The notes beneath the pieces were generated by a model that made no database searches, was not told the origin of the DNA, and saw only the letters and a list, made by a program, of their open reading frames with translations. Below, in pieces: positions 8,934 to 17,266 of a stretch of 64,000 nt of DNA; position 1 is the stretch's first letter; the number at the start of each line of letters is the position of its first letter. The translations under genes were made by a program, and so were the position numbers. The stretch covers positions 1 through 64,000 of the forward strand of contig DATJCX010000017.1 in assembly GCA_035497735.1 (NCBI GenBank), given 5' to 3'. The stretch is from Brumimicrobium sp035497735 (GTDB lineage: Bacteria > Bacteroidota > Bacteroidia > Flavobacteriales_D > Crocinitomicaceae).

Positions 8934-9382
8934 TGTTTTCAAAAGCATGTGAATACGGGATTAGAGCTGTTGTTATTGTGGCACAGCATTCCATGGAAAA
9001 GAATAGAATAAGCTTAAAAGAAATTGCTGCTGCGATCAATTCTCCTGAGGCATTTACATCGAAAATTTTGCAAAAATTAGTGAAAAACGGGTATGTAACT
9101 TCCATTCAAGGAGCGTATGGCGGCTTTGAAATCAAAGAGGAGGTATTAGAAAAATTAAGTTTGCAAGATATAGTTGATTCTATCGATGGTGACGAAGCTT
9201 ACATGTCTTGTGTACTTGGATTAAAGGAGTGTTCAGATGTAAATCCTTGTCCTGCCCACAAAAAGTATAAGTACATTAAAAATGACTTGGTGGAAATGTT
9301 GAAGACAACATCCGTTAAAGACATGGTTAACGATACGCAAAAAGGGTTGGCTTTCCTTAAAATAACAAAACCAAGAGACTAA
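8933..9382 (+). CDS. nsrR: Rrf2-family regulator, NsrR-like Fe-S sensor
   Basis: 149 residues from ATG 8933 (overlaps the norB stop in TGATG; a TTG three bases upstream is possible). An N-terminal winged helix (residues 1-65) is followed by three cysteines C93, C100, C106 (YMSCVLGLKEC, PCPAH), close in spacing to the [4Fe-4S] ligands of NsrR. NsrR-type proteins repress NO-detoxification genes until NO destroys the cluster; location at the end of the nor genes supports this. IscR-type or redox-sensing Rrf2 functions cannot be excluded. It may autoregulate the whole nadA-nor operon. Confidence 0.82.
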   Translation: MFSKACEYGIRAVVIVAQHSMEKNRISLKEIAAAINSPEAFTSKILQKLVKNGYVTSIQGAYGGFEIKEEVLEKLSLQDIVDSIDGDEAYMSCVLGLKECSDVNPCPAHKKYKYIKNDLVEMLKTTSVKDMVNDTQKGLAFLKITKPRD

Positions 9383-9476
9383 CAATTTATCAGACTTCAC
9401 CGAATAAAACTCTTTGATATTAGTGTTTAACTGTCATATAGTTTTCTTTTAGTTTAATAAATGCTATTCAAACAAC

Positions 9477-9505
9477 TTGTTTGTCGATTAATTTCACTAT
9501 TTTTG
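9477..9505 (+). promoter_or_regulatory. Promoter of the IPExxxVDY-pyk operon
   Basis: TTG at 9477-9479, an 18-base spacer, and TATTTTTG at 9498-9505 match the Bacteroidota sigma-A pattern TTG-N17-23-TAnnTTTG. The ATG lies 23 bp downstream of the -7 box. Confidence 0.72.
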
Positions 9506-9528
9506 ATGGTTTGAATAAATTCAAAATT

Positions 9529-9942
9529 ATGTCAAAATTTACTTTAATATTAGAAGACGATTACAATTTTGACTTATTAGGACTTTGTAGTCATCAAAGA
9601 GATTATCGAGTTTGTTGGGCTGTGAATAAACAGTTGGGATTGAATTTGGAGAAATCCGATGAGCCTTTTATGGTTTCTAACAAGAAGGGGGAAATATTAA
9701 GTACTCACTCGCTCTACGTTTATCACGATGAAGAGCTCAGCTATTATTTTATTCAAAACAAAGGTGAAAGAGGATATTTAGTTCCTGAAAGAGCACAAAT
9801 CGACTATTTTCTTGTTATGAGAGAGTCTGGTATAATGGATTTACAAACCTTAGTGCAAGAGTTAAAAGAAATTTCAGAAATACAAGCGGCTTATATTATT
9901 GAAATTAAAGAACTAAAATCAGTAAATAGATTTATTTTTTAA
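9529..9942 (+). CDS. IPExxxVDY-family protein
   Basis: 137 residues from ATG 9529; upstream in-frame TTG codons precede or fall in the promoter. The name-giving motif is present as PERAQIDYFLVM (residues about 88-99), followed by a hydrophobic amphipathic end (QELKEISEIQAAYIIEIKEL). This small cytosolic Bacteroidota family has no established function as far as I know. It stands 20 bp ahead of pyruvate kinase and has a strong promoter, so the two are very likely cotranscribed, an arrangement I recall as common in this phylum. Confidence 0.75.
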   Translation: MSKFTLILEDDYNFDLLGLCSHQRDYRVCWAVNKQLGLNLEKSDEPFMVSNKKGEILSTHSLYVYHDEELSYYFIQNKGERGYLVPERAQIDYFLVMRESGIMDLQTLVQELKEISEIQAAYIIEIKELKSVNRFIF

Positions 9943-9962
9943 AAACATTAGGTTAAATATAT

Positions 9963-11387
9963 ATGGAAATGAAAAGAACAAAAATAGTTGCAACCATCGG
10001 ACCAGCTTCTGCTTCAAAGGAAGTGTTGAGAGAAATGATGATAGAGGGAATGAACGTTGCGAGAATTAATTTTTCACACGGTTCTTACGAGAATCACGTG
10101 GAAGTGGTTAAGAATATTAGAGAATTAAATGAAGAAACTGGACTAAATGTAGCGATTTTAGCGGACTTACAAGGACCTAAAATTAGAACTTTAGACATGG
10201 AAAACAACGGTGTTGAGTTGATTCCTGGTAGTACAGTAGAAATTATTACAGAAGATGGATTTGTTGGTACAAATAAGCGTTTTGCTATCAACTACAAACA
10301 ATTACCGCAAGACGTTAAAGCGGGTGAGCATATTTTGTTAGACGACGGAAAGTTACAATTAAAAGTAATTTCTACCGACGGTTCAACAATTAAAGCAACG
10401 GTGGTACACGGTGGAATTTTATCTTCTCATAAAGGAGTGAATTTACCAAATACGAAAATTTCCTTGCCTTCAATTACGGAGAAAGATGCCGAAGATTTAC
10501 AGTTTGCAATTACGCAAAACGTAGACTGGGTTGGACTTTCTTTTGTAAGAAACGCCAGAGATATTATCGAATTGAAACATGTTATCAGCATGGCACAATG
10601 TAAAGCAAAAATTATTGCTAAAATTGAAAAGCCAGAAGCTTTACAAGATATCGACGGAATCATTCAACACGCGGATGCTATCATGGTAGCGAGAGGGGAT
10701 TTAGGAGTGGAAATTCCTATGGAAGAAGTGCCAATGGTACAGAAAATGTTGATTAAGAAATGTTACACCATGGCAAAGCCTGTGATTGTAGCAACGCAAA
10801 TGATGGAGAGCATGATTACGGATTTCTCACCTACGCGTGCAGAAGTAAACGATGTTGCGAATGCTGTGCTTGATGGTGCTGATGCGGTAATGCTTTCTGG
10901 AGAAACTTCAGTTGGTAAACACCCAGTAGAAGTGATTAAAGCAATGTGTAAAATCGTTTCTAAAGTGGAAGAGTCAGGCGATATCTACTACAAAGAAGAA
11001 ACGCCTACCACGAATAACGCTCGTTTTATTTCCGACTCTATTTGCTTTAATGCGAATAGTTTAGCAAATAAAGTGAATGCAAAAGCAATTGCTACCATGT
11101 CTTTTTCTGGTTACACGGCCTATAAGACAGCTTCACAAAGACCGAAGTCACAGATATTTGTTTTTACTAGTAACAGAGAGATTTTAACACAGTTGAATTT
11201 AGTGTGGGGTGTACGTGCATTTTTCTATGATAAAATGGTAAGTACGGACCATACAGTGGCTGACATTAAATACATTCTTAAGGAAAAAGGATTTATCTCT
11301 GAAGGAGATTTGATTATCAATATCGCTTCTATGCCGATAGAATCGAAAGGGAAATCAAATATGATTAGATTGAGTTACGTAGAATAA
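9963..11387 (+). CDS. pyk: Pyruvate kinase
   Basis: 474 residues; phosphoenolpyruvate + ADP to pyruvate + ATP, last step of glycolysis. Family motifs are complete: KIVATIGPAS at the N-terminus, RINFSHG (about 37), ADLQGPKIR, the catalytic lysine and metal-binding stretch IAKIEKPEAL (about 220), MVARGDLGVE (about 243), and VATQMMESM. The C-terminal allosteric domain is present. ATG 9963 or 9969 could be used; the difference is two residues. It follows the IPExxxVDY gene by 20 bp. Confidence 0.97.
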   Translation: MEMKRTKIVATIGPASASKEVLREMMIEGMNVARINFSHGSYENHVEVVKNIRELNEETGLNVAILADLQGPKIRTLDMENNGVELIPGSTVEIITEDGFVGTNKRFAINYKQLPQDVKAGEHILLDDGKLQLKVISTDGSTIKATVVHGGILSSHKGVNLPNTKISLPSITEKDAEDLQFAITQNVDWVGLSFVRNARDIIELKHVISMAQCKAKIIAKIEKPEALQDIDGIIQHADAIMVARGDLGVEIPMEEVPMVQKMLIKKCYTMAKPVIVATQMMESMITDFSPTRAEVNDVANAVLDGADAVMLSGETSVGKHPVEVIKAMCKIVSKVEESGDIYYKEETPTTNNARFISDSICFNANSLANKVNAKAIATMSFSGYTAYKTASQRPKSQIFVFTSNREILTQLNLVWGVRAFFYDKMVSTDHTVADIKYILKEKGFISEGDLIINIASMPIESKGKSNMIRLSYVE

Positions 11388-11417
11388 TCTACGTATAACA
11401 AGGCTAATGATAGAAGC

Positions 11418-12086
11418 ATGAATGGAGTTTTAATTATTGACGACGAAGAAGGCATCCGTGATTTATTGGAGTACAACTTAAATAAACACGGGTTTTCTGT
11501 CTTTACAGCTGAAAATGGTATGCAAGGCTTGGAAGTTTTGGAACAAAATAGTCAGGAAATCAACTTGATCCTTTTGGATATGATGATGCCTATTATGGAT
11601 GGTTTTGAAATGTGTAAGGCTGTTCGAGCAGAAGAGAAGTATGATGAACTTATCATTTGCTTTTTGACGGCTAGAAATGAGGACTATAATCAAGTTGCCG
11701 CTTTTGAAGCTGGTGCAGATGATTATATCGCAAAGCCTATCAAACCAGGATTACTAATCAGCAAAGTGAAAGCACTTTTAAGAAGGAATATTGTAAAACA
11801 AACTATCGAACTAAATCGCGGCCTTGTTGTTGATAAAGATAAACACTTGGTTGTTGTTGATGGAACTGAAATTCAGTTGCCTAAAAAGGAGTTTATCTTA
11901 TTATCGCTCTTACATTCAAAACCTGGCATTGTGTTTGAAAGAAGTCAGATTCTTTCTGCAGTTTGGGGAGATGAAATAATCGTTGGTGACAGAACCATAG
12001 ATGTTCATATTCGTAAGCTACGCGAAAAAATAGGTGCCGAATTTATACAAACGATTAAAGGTGTGGGGTATAAGTTTGTTGAGTAA
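11418..12086 (+). CDS. OmpR/PhoB-family response regulator (orphan)
   Basis: 222 residues. The receiver domain (1-120) has the acidic pair D8-D9, phosphoacceptor D54 (LILLDMMMP) and K106 (IAKPI). The C-terminal winged helix (about 128-222) has the family end GDRTIDVHIRKLREKIG ... IKGVGYKF. No histidine kinase is adjacent, so the partner is elsewhere. It lies 30 bp after pyk and may be read through from it. Target genes cannot be deduced. Confidence 0.9.
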   Translation: MNGVLIIDDEEGIRDLLEYNLNKHGFSVFTAENGMQGLEVLEQNSQEINLILLDMMMPIMDGFEMCKAVRAEEKYDELIICFLTARNEDYNQVAAFEAGADDYIAKPIKPGLLISKVKALLRRNIVKQTIELNRGLVVDKDKHLVVVDGTEIQLPKKEFILLSLLHSKPGIVFERSQILSAVWGDEIIVGDRTIDVHIRKLREKIGAEFIQTIKGVGYKFVE

Positions 12087-12183
12087 AGGCTTTGTTAAGC
12101 TACTTTCATCTAAAGTTAAGTGATGTTTAACGAAAGAAAAATTTAAATCATGAAATTAAGGTGTGAAATTGCAAAGAAGTCAC

Positions 12184-12191
12184 TATTTTTG
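12184..12191 (+). promoter_or_regulatory. -7 box ahead of the gene at 12230
   Basis: TATTTTTG matches TAnnTTTG, 38 bp before the ATG. The nearest TTG (12169-12171) is only 12 bases upstream, too close for a standard -33 box. Confidence 0.5.
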
Positions 12192-12229
12192 CACCCGATT
12201 TTAAAATTAAAATCATAATTGTTTTTGAA

Positions 12230-12604
12230 ATGGAATTAAAAACCATCTACCTGGTTGAAAATACGAAATTTGGAAAGACTATTTCTGAATGGGCCGAAAA
12301 TAAAGGCTTTGAAATAAAGTTTGCTGCTCAGAAGAACAGTGACCTTTATGATGTTCTTGATGGTGTAGTACTATTTCATGAGAACCATAACTTCTTAAAG
12401 GAAGACATAGAAACGCTTGACTCCTTAACAAAAGGGAATAGATTGGCACATAAAGTTGACCTAAACGGGACGATTTCTGCTACGCTATCTAATTTCAACA
12501 TGTGGCTTTCTTTGAATAAACCAAAGAACTTGATGTTTATTGGAGCAGAAGACATGATTAAAAATGCTAATCTTTCACTATTCTTAGATCGTATAGAAGC
12601 TTAA
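12230..12604 (+). CDS. Hypothetical cytosolic protein
   Basis: 124 residues from ATG 12230; no signal peptide or membrane segment. Not recognised. The pattern is a mixed alpha/beta protein beginning with a beta-strand (KTIYLVENTKFGK) and a possible small nucleotide-binding-like fold (DVLDGVVLFHENHNF), but no catalytic motif is seen. Its stop codon overlaps that of the converging lipoprotein gene by four bases, so the transcription units meet end to end without a spacer. Confidence 0.65.
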   Translation: MELKTIYLVENTKFGKTISEWAENKGFEIKFAAQKNSDLYDVLDGVVLFHENHNFLKEDIETLDSLTKGNRLAHKVDLNGTISATLSNFNMWLSLNKPKNLMFIGAEDMIKNANLSLFLDRIEA

Positions 12605-12843
12605 TTACATTCGTCAGTTCTTTCCAAGACTTTCAATAATTTTTGCGGTTTCTTTTGATATTTGAGTTTGATGGCATCCATCTTTTCAATGCATTCTCCT
12701 ATCTTTTCCTCATCATTACGTGATTCTGAAATACACGCGCAATAATCGTCCATCAAAGCAGTTAATTCTGCATCCTGACAACCAACAAATAAACTCATTG
12801 GAAGAAGCGCAAGTAAAAACAAGCGTTGTGCTCTTTTTTTCAT
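12601..12843 (-). CDS. Small cysteine-rich lipoprotein
   Basis: 80 residues with an N-terminal signal and lipobox (SLFVGC, acylated Cys22). The mature part is short, charged and has four further cysteines, in CACIS, GECIE and at the C-terminus (DECN), compatible with two disulphides in the periplasm. It overlaps the sufE stop in TAATG, so it is the last gene of the sufS-sufE unit. No known function; a link to Fe-S assembly is only positional. Confidence 0.72.
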   Translation of the reverse strand: MKKRAQRLFLLALLPMSLFVGCQDAELTALMDDYCACISESRNDEEKIGECIEKMDAIKLKYQKKPQKLLKVLERTDECN

Positions 12844-13259
12844 TAAATTCGAGAGTTTTTAAGTGCTGCCAACTTCATGTCTTTAATCATGCTTATAAGG
12901 CCGTTCGAACGGGTTGGTGATAAATGCTCCTGTAAACCAATTTCCTTGATGAAATCGAAGTTACAAGTCGCTACAGCAGCAGGTGACTCGTCATTCACTA
13001 CGCGAATTAACAGAGCGATAACTCCTTTTGTGATAATAGCATCAGAATCCGCTGTGTAAGACATTTTACCATTTTTGCTTTCTGCATGTAACCAAACCTG
13101 TGACTGACATCCTTTGATAAGGTTTTCCTCTACTTTATGCTCTTCAGCAATAATTGGTAAATCTTTTCCTAATTCAATGATGTAGGCATATTTGTCCATC
13201 CAATCGTCGTAAATAGCAAATTCATCAATGATGTCTTGTTCTTTTTCTTGTATTGTCAT
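12843..13259 (-). CDS. sufE: Sulfur acceptor SufE
   Basis: 138 residues. SufE accepts persulfide sulfur from SufS and passes it to the SUF scaffold for Fe-S cluster assembly. The acceptor cysteine is C51 in LIKGCQSQVWLHA, the family signature; SPTRSNGL and the following helix are also typical. It lies 63 bp downstream of sufS on the same strand and runs into the lipoprotein gene with a one-base overlap. Confidence 0.95.
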   Translation of the reverse strand: MTIQEKEQDIIDEFAIYDDWMDKYAYIIELGKDLPIIAEEHKVEENLIKGCQSQVWLHAESKNGKMSYTADSDAIITKGVIALLIRVVNDESPAAVATCNFDFIKEIGLQEHLSPTRSNGLISMIKDMKLAALKNSRI

Positions 13260-13322
13260 CTCTTATTTTTGATTTTGAGAAAGGGAAATTTCAGCTTCCC
13301 TTCCTAAGTTTTTAATTGTCGT

Positions 13323-14534
13323 TTATTTCAACATTGGAACTATTTTCTCTAGCGCCGCTACAAATGTGTCAATCTCTTCCTTTGTGTTATATAATGCGAA
13401 AGAAGCTCTGATCGTTCCTGGAATTTTAAACTTATCCATGATAGGCTGCGCACAGTGGTGACCCGTTCGCACAGCAATCCCCATTTTATCTAGTAAAACC
13501 CCAACGTCATACGGATGCGTTCCGTCGATTAAGAAAGAAATCACACTTGTCTTATGTGCTGCTTCTCCGTATATTTTTAATCCTTCAATCTTCTGCAGTT
13601 TCTCAGTAGCGTAAGTCAGCAATTCATGCTCATACTTTTCTACTTCATCCATGTCTAGCGAATTTAAGAATTCAAAAGCAGTTCCTAAAGCAATTCCACC
13701 AGATATATTTGGCGTACCTGCTTCAAATTTATGTGGCAATTCGTTGTAAGTCGTTTTCTCTAGCGTCACTTCCTTAATCATATCTCCTCCTCCTTGGTAG
13801 GGTGGCATTTGATTTAAAACATCTTCCTTTCCATATAAAACACCAACTCCGGTTGGACCGAAAAGTTTGTGTCCTGAAAGCGTATAGAAGTCACAGTTTA
13901 ATTCCTGTACATTGACTTGCATGTGTTGAATACTTTGTGCACCATCAATTAATACTTTCGCACCAACCGCATGTGCCTTGTCGATGATTGTTTTCACATC
14001 ATTCACAGTTCCCAAAGCATTTGAAACGTGCGTAACCGCAACTATCTTTGTTTTATCAGAAAGCAAACTTTCGTAAACGTCCATTTTTAGTTCTCCCTTT
14101 TCATTGATAGGGATAAACTTTAGTTTACATGACTTTCGTTCACATAGCATTTGCCAAGGGACGATGTTGGAATGGTGCTCCATTTCTGAAATGATAACTT
14201 CATCTCCTGCTTGTAACAATTCCCCAAAAGAGTAGGCTACTAGATTGATTGCATCTGTTGTACCTTTTGTGAAAATAATCTCGTGTAAGTGCTTTGCTCC
14301 CATTCTTTTTTGAATGATTTCTCTAGCATTCTCGTAGTCTGAAGTTGCTTCTTGACTCAAAGTATGTACACCTCGGTGAATATTTGCGTTTTCGTTGGTG
14401 TAAAAATCACTGATTCGCTGAATAACGGATAAAGGTTTTTGCGACGATGCGCCGTTATCGAAGTAAATAAGTGGTTTTTTGTTAATTTCTCGCTTAAGAA
14501 TTGGAAATTGTGAGCGTATATATTGAATATCCAT
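13323..14534 (-). CDS. sufS: Cysteine desulfurase SufS
   Basis: 403 residues; PLP enzyme that removes sulfur from cysteine as a persulfide for Fe-S clusters. PLP-binding K223 (SGHKLFGPTG) and catalytic C361 (RTGHHCAQP) are present, as are SEMEHHSN and GTPNISG. The group II (SufS) pattern with a short loop at the active cysteine fits partnership with the adjacent SufE. First gene of the minus-strand unit, preceded by a -7 box at 14553-14560. The SufBCD scaffold genes are not in this window. Confidence 0.97.
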   Translation of the reverse strand: MDIQYIRSQFPILKREINKKPLIYFDNGASSQKPLSVIQRISDFYTNENANIHRGVHTLSQEATSDYENAREIIQKRMGAKHLHEIIFTKGTTDAINLVAYSFGELLQAGDEVIISEMEHHSNIVPWQMLCERKSCKLKFIPINEKGELKMDVYESLLSDKTKIVAVTHVSNALGTVNDVKTIIDKAHAVGAKVLIDGAQSIQHMQVNVQELNCDFYTLSGHKLFGPTGVGVLYGKEDVLNQMPPYQGGGDMIKEVTLEKTTYNELPHKFEAGTPNISGGIALGTAFEFLNSLDMDEVEKYEHELLTYATEKLQKIEGLKIYGEAAHKTSVISFLIDGTHPYDVGVLLDKMGIAVRTGHHCAQPIMDKFKIPGTIRASFALYNTKEEIDTFVAALEKIVPMLK

Positions 14535-14552
14535 GATCTATGACTGTTTATA

Positions 14553-14560
14553 CAAAGATA
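14553..14560 (-). promoter_or_regulatory. -7 box for sufS
   Basis: On the minus strand this reads TATCTTTG, matching TAnnTTTG, 18 bp before the sufS ATG. No good -33 TTG is seen. Confidence 0.5.
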
Positions 14561-14739
14561 CAAGCAAAACGACGAAATGTTCGATTTTGAAGTTTTTTAA
14601 TTTTTAAAACACAGAAAATTACCACCTTAACAATTCTGAAATAATTGATAAATGGTTATAAAAGCGTGGTTTCAGTATAGATACGTCGGATTTTTGAAAA
14701 AAAATAGTCGTTTTAACGCGTGCTATACTTAAATTATTA

Positions 14740-14747
14740 TATATTTG
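14740..14747 (+). promoter_or_regulatory. -7 box for the acidic lipoprotein gene
   Basis: TATATTTG matches TAnnTTTG and lies 39 bp before the ATG at 14787. No TTG box at standard spacing. Confidence 0.55.
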
Positions 14748-14786
14748 CTCCTTATTAATTATTGTTAACTAAAAATTATAAGTTTT

Positions 14787-15014
14787 ATGAAAAAAGTATT
14801 TATGTTCGCTACTGCTTTCGCATTAACTTTTGGATTTGTTGCTTGTGACCAAGCTGCTGACGCTGCTGAAGAGGTTCAAGAAACTACAGAAGAAGTAATG
14901 GAGGATGCTGAAGAAATGATGGATGATGCTCAAGAATCAGCTGAAGAGATGGTTGACGAAGCAGAAGGTATGATGGATGAAGCTGAAGAAGCAATGGAAG
15001 AAGCTGCTGAATAA
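14787..15014 (+). CDS. Small highly acidic lipoprotein
   Basis: 75 residues. Signal peptide with lipobox GFVAC (Cys20), then a repetitive acidic sequence of heptad-like EEVMEDAEEMMDDA units up to the C-terminus. The mature part has no Lys or Arg and is rich in Glu, Asp, Ala and Met, so it should form a long amphipathic negatively charged helix in the periplasm. It has its own promoter box and a strong terminator, so it is a single-gene unit. Function unknown; Lpp-like or cation-buffering roles are guesses. Confidence 0.8.
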   Translation: MKKVFMFATAFALTFGFVACDQAADAAEEVQETTEEVMEDAEEMMDDAQESAEEMVDEAEGMMDEAEEAMEEAAE

Positions 15015-15056
15015 GCTGCCAAAAAATTGTTATTTAGAACATTCTAAATTGACGGA

Positions 15057-15082
15057 GAGCTTGTATTACAAGCTCTTTTTTT
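15057..15082 (+). terminator. Rho-independent terminator after the acidic lipoprotein
   Basis: Stem GAGCTTG (15057-15063) pairs with CAAGCTC (15069-15075), followed by seven Ts (15076-15082). Confidence 0.85.
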
Positions 15083-15238
15083 ATGTCTAAATATTGGCTT
15101 GGTGAATTTGCTACTGTCAATTATTACTCTTAACCTTTCCCTGAATCTCTTACTGATTATTCTCTACCACACGAATACTTCTCTCTATTTTCAAAAAATA
15201 CCCAAGAAATTGTTTTCTTTGTAGTAAAATAAAGGTTC

Positions 15239-16690
15239 ATGGGAGAAAATAGAAATCTTACATTAGAAGAAAAGACGCTGAAAATTAATCTTCAGTCGGA
15301 TGTATACGGTTCATTTTCCGAGATTGGAGCAGGACAGGAAGTGGTAGCTAATTTCTTTAGAGCGGGAGGAAGCTCCGGCACCATCGCTTTTTCACGTAGT
15401 GCTTACGATATGAAGGTATCGGACAGTATTTATGGAAAGGCAGCTCGTTATGTGAGCGAAGAGCGTTTGAGAACAATGCTTAACCATGAATTTGATGAAG
15501 TCACAAAAAGTTTAGATTACAGAAAAGAATACACCCGATTTTTCGCATTCTGTAATACTGTTGAATCCCTGAATTACCATAAAACAAATCAAGGACATGG
15601 TTGGATAGGAATTAGATTTCAGTCAAAACCGAATACCCGACCTAACAACATTATTCTACACGTAAAAATGCACGACCAAAGCAATACTGCACAGCAAGAA
15701 GCTTTGGGTATTTTAGGTGTAAATTTAATCTATGCCACTTACTTTAATATAGAAGATAATTTAGATAAATTTGTTGATAGTCTGGTACATACGCTTCCAA
15801 AAGATAGGATAGAAATTGACATGCTAAATGTTGAAGGACCAGATTTCGAACATTTTGATAATAGAATGGTGGCCCTTACTTTGGTTAAAAAGGGAATTAC
15901 AGAAGCGACAATGTTTGACCAAACAGGACGTGTTCTGCAACCTGCTGATGAACTCTATAAGAAGAGTATTATCTTAATTCGTGGGCGATTTAGACCGGTA
16001 ACAAAGGTGAATATCGACATGCTCGAAAGAACCAGAGAATGTTTCTACAAAGAGGAAGGTGTTGAAAAGAAAAATGTTAGAGAAATTTTTGAACTTACCT
16101 TGAGGGACTTAACCTCCGACGGAAAAATTGCAGAAAAAGACTTTATTGATCGAACAGAGTTACTAGGTGCACTCGGTTATACGGTTATGATTTCAAACTA
16201 CTTGAAATATTACGAAGTAGTCGATTACCTGAGTGAGGTGTCGAGAAATTACAAAATCGGTGTTCTGCTAGGAATTTACAATCTCAACAATATCTTTAAC
16301 GAGGAATTTTATAGCGAATTAAATGGCGGAATTTTAGAAGCATTTGGAAAAGGCTTTGGAAGAAATTCAAAACTCTATATTTATCCAGCGATAAATTATA
16401 AAACAGGTGAACTATTCGAATTCAAAGACTATAAAGTTCCAGAAAATTTGGAGGGTTTACTCAAGTTTATGATCGACAATGATAAAATTGAAGGTCTAAC
16501 CAAGTTTGAGTATGAACTTCTGAAGATTAACGCAGATGAGGTTCTTGAAAAAATTCAAACACATCAAGATGACGATACCTGGGATAGTGATGTGCCAGAT
16601 AGAGTAGCAAAAGCGATTAAATTCATGCGTCTTTTTGGTTATCAGCCAAAAGTAGAACCTGAGCCTTTAAAGTTTTCTAACGAAAAATAG
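15239..16690 (+). CDS. Conserved Bacteroidota protein of unknown function
   Basis: 483 residues from ATG 15239, soluble, with no signal peptide or membrane helix. The N-terminus has KINLQSDVYGSFSEIGAGQ followed by a Gly/Ser-rich stretch (RAGGSSGTIAFSRSAYD), a recognisable conserved family in Bacteroidota. From memory, relatives are sometimes labelled TonB-dependent receptor or nicotinate-nucleotide adenylyltransferase in databases; nothing here supports either: there is no plug or barrel and no nucleotidyltransferase HxGH. It is a single gene with no near neighbour on its strand. Function open. Confidence 0.82.
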   Translation: MGENRNLTLEEKTLKINLQSDVYGSFSEIGAGQEVVANFFRAGGSSGTIAFSRSAYDMKVSDSIYGKAARYVSEERLRTMLNHEFDEVTKSLDYRKEYTRFFAFCNTVESLNYHKTNQGHGWIGIRFQSKPNTRPNNIILHVKMHDQSNTAQQEALGILGVNLIYATYFNIEDNLDKFVDSLVHTLPKDRIEIDMLNVEGPDFEHFDNRMVALTLVKKGITEATMFDQTGRVLQPADELYKKSIILIRGRFRPVTKVNIDMLERTRECFYKEEGVEKKNVREIFELTLRDLTSDGKIAEKDFIDRTELLGALGYTVMISNYLKYYEVVDYLSEVSRNYKIGVLLGIYNLNNIFNEEFYSELNGGILEAFGKGFGRNSKLYIYPAINYKTGELFEFKDYKVPENLEGLLKFMIDNDKIEGLTKFEYELLKINADEVLEKIQTHQDDDTWDSDVPDRVAKAIKFMRLFGYQPKVEPEPLKFSNEK

Positions 16691-16798
16691 CTAGCTAAGA
16701 TCTATGATTGTCAGCCTTCGATACATTCTTATATTTTCTATCGAAAATCTAAAAACACTCGGTCTGACAAAGTAAATATTAGTATTTCGACAAATTCT

Positions 16799-16856
16799 AT
16801 TGTCATGCTGAGTGATTTCAAGAGGAACGAGTGAAATCGTATCGAAGTGTGACAAT
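16799..16856. repeat. Palindromic GTCATGCTGAG element
   Basis: Outer arms ATTGTCA and TGACAAT with inner arms GATTTC and GAAATC frame an asymmetric centre. Short elements starting GTCATGCTGAG or GTCATTCTGAG are, from memory, widespread in Bacteroidota intergenic DNA. Only one copy is seen in this window. Confidence 0.6.
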
Positions 16857-17063
16857 GAAACGAATACCGCCAATTGTAATTTTCATGAACTTCAAAGCCG
16901 CTAGGCAAGTTAACCGCCAGATCGGAGGACGCGCCTAGGAAACATCGTCGGGCACCTACAGCTTGAAACATCCGTAAAAATTAAAAGTGTTTGACGACGC
17001 AGGAGGAGTTTTTTAATTTTCGGTTGTAAGAGCTAGTAGGTCGATGATTTCTCCAAGCGCTAG

Positions 17064-17144
17064 ACCTTTTTACTCATTTCTGTCTGTTTTTATTTGTATT
17101 CGTGAGCTCCCTACGGTCGGTTGCGAACTTTTTGGGGCAACTTA
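17064..17144 (+). repeat. Dispersed intergenic repeat, copy A
   Basis: The stretch from ACCTTTT through CATTTCTGTCTGTTTTTATTT, GTGAG, and GCGAACTTTTT aligns with 33769-33850 in the same orientation (copy B), with scattered substitutions. Neither copy codes for protein. It is probably part of a longer repeat family. Confidence 0.65.
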
Positions 17145-17240
17145 GCGAAGCGATCTCACTGACCACCGGAAAGTAATCCAAAAAGTGGAAACAACTTAGC
17201 ATAGCTATCTCATTACCCACCGGGAAGTTATCCTAAAAAT
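17138..17240 (+). repeat. Two imperfect 49-bp direct repeats
   Basis: Units 17138-17186 and 17192-17240 both run CAACTTAGC..AGC.ATCTCA.T..CCACCGG.AAGT.ATCC.AAAA. They differ at about ten positions. Each contains CCACCGG; no open frame. Confidence 0.65.
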
Positions 17241-17266
17241 GTATCAATAAAAATATTTAAACTGGA

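Larger units (their letters stand above)
16691..17266. other. Repeat-rich intergenic region
   Basis: 576 bp with no credible gene. In order it holds a palindromic GTCATGCTGAG-type element (16799-16856), a half-copy of the GAAACATC palindrome family (TTGAAACATCC, 16963-16973), an inverted AAAAATTAAAA/TTTTAATTTT motif (about 16976-17022) around GTTTGACGACGCAGGAGGAG, a repeat shared with 33769-33850 (17064-17144), and two 49-bp direct repeats (17138-17240). Local base composition is richer in G+C than the neighbouring spacers. Confidence 0.7.
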
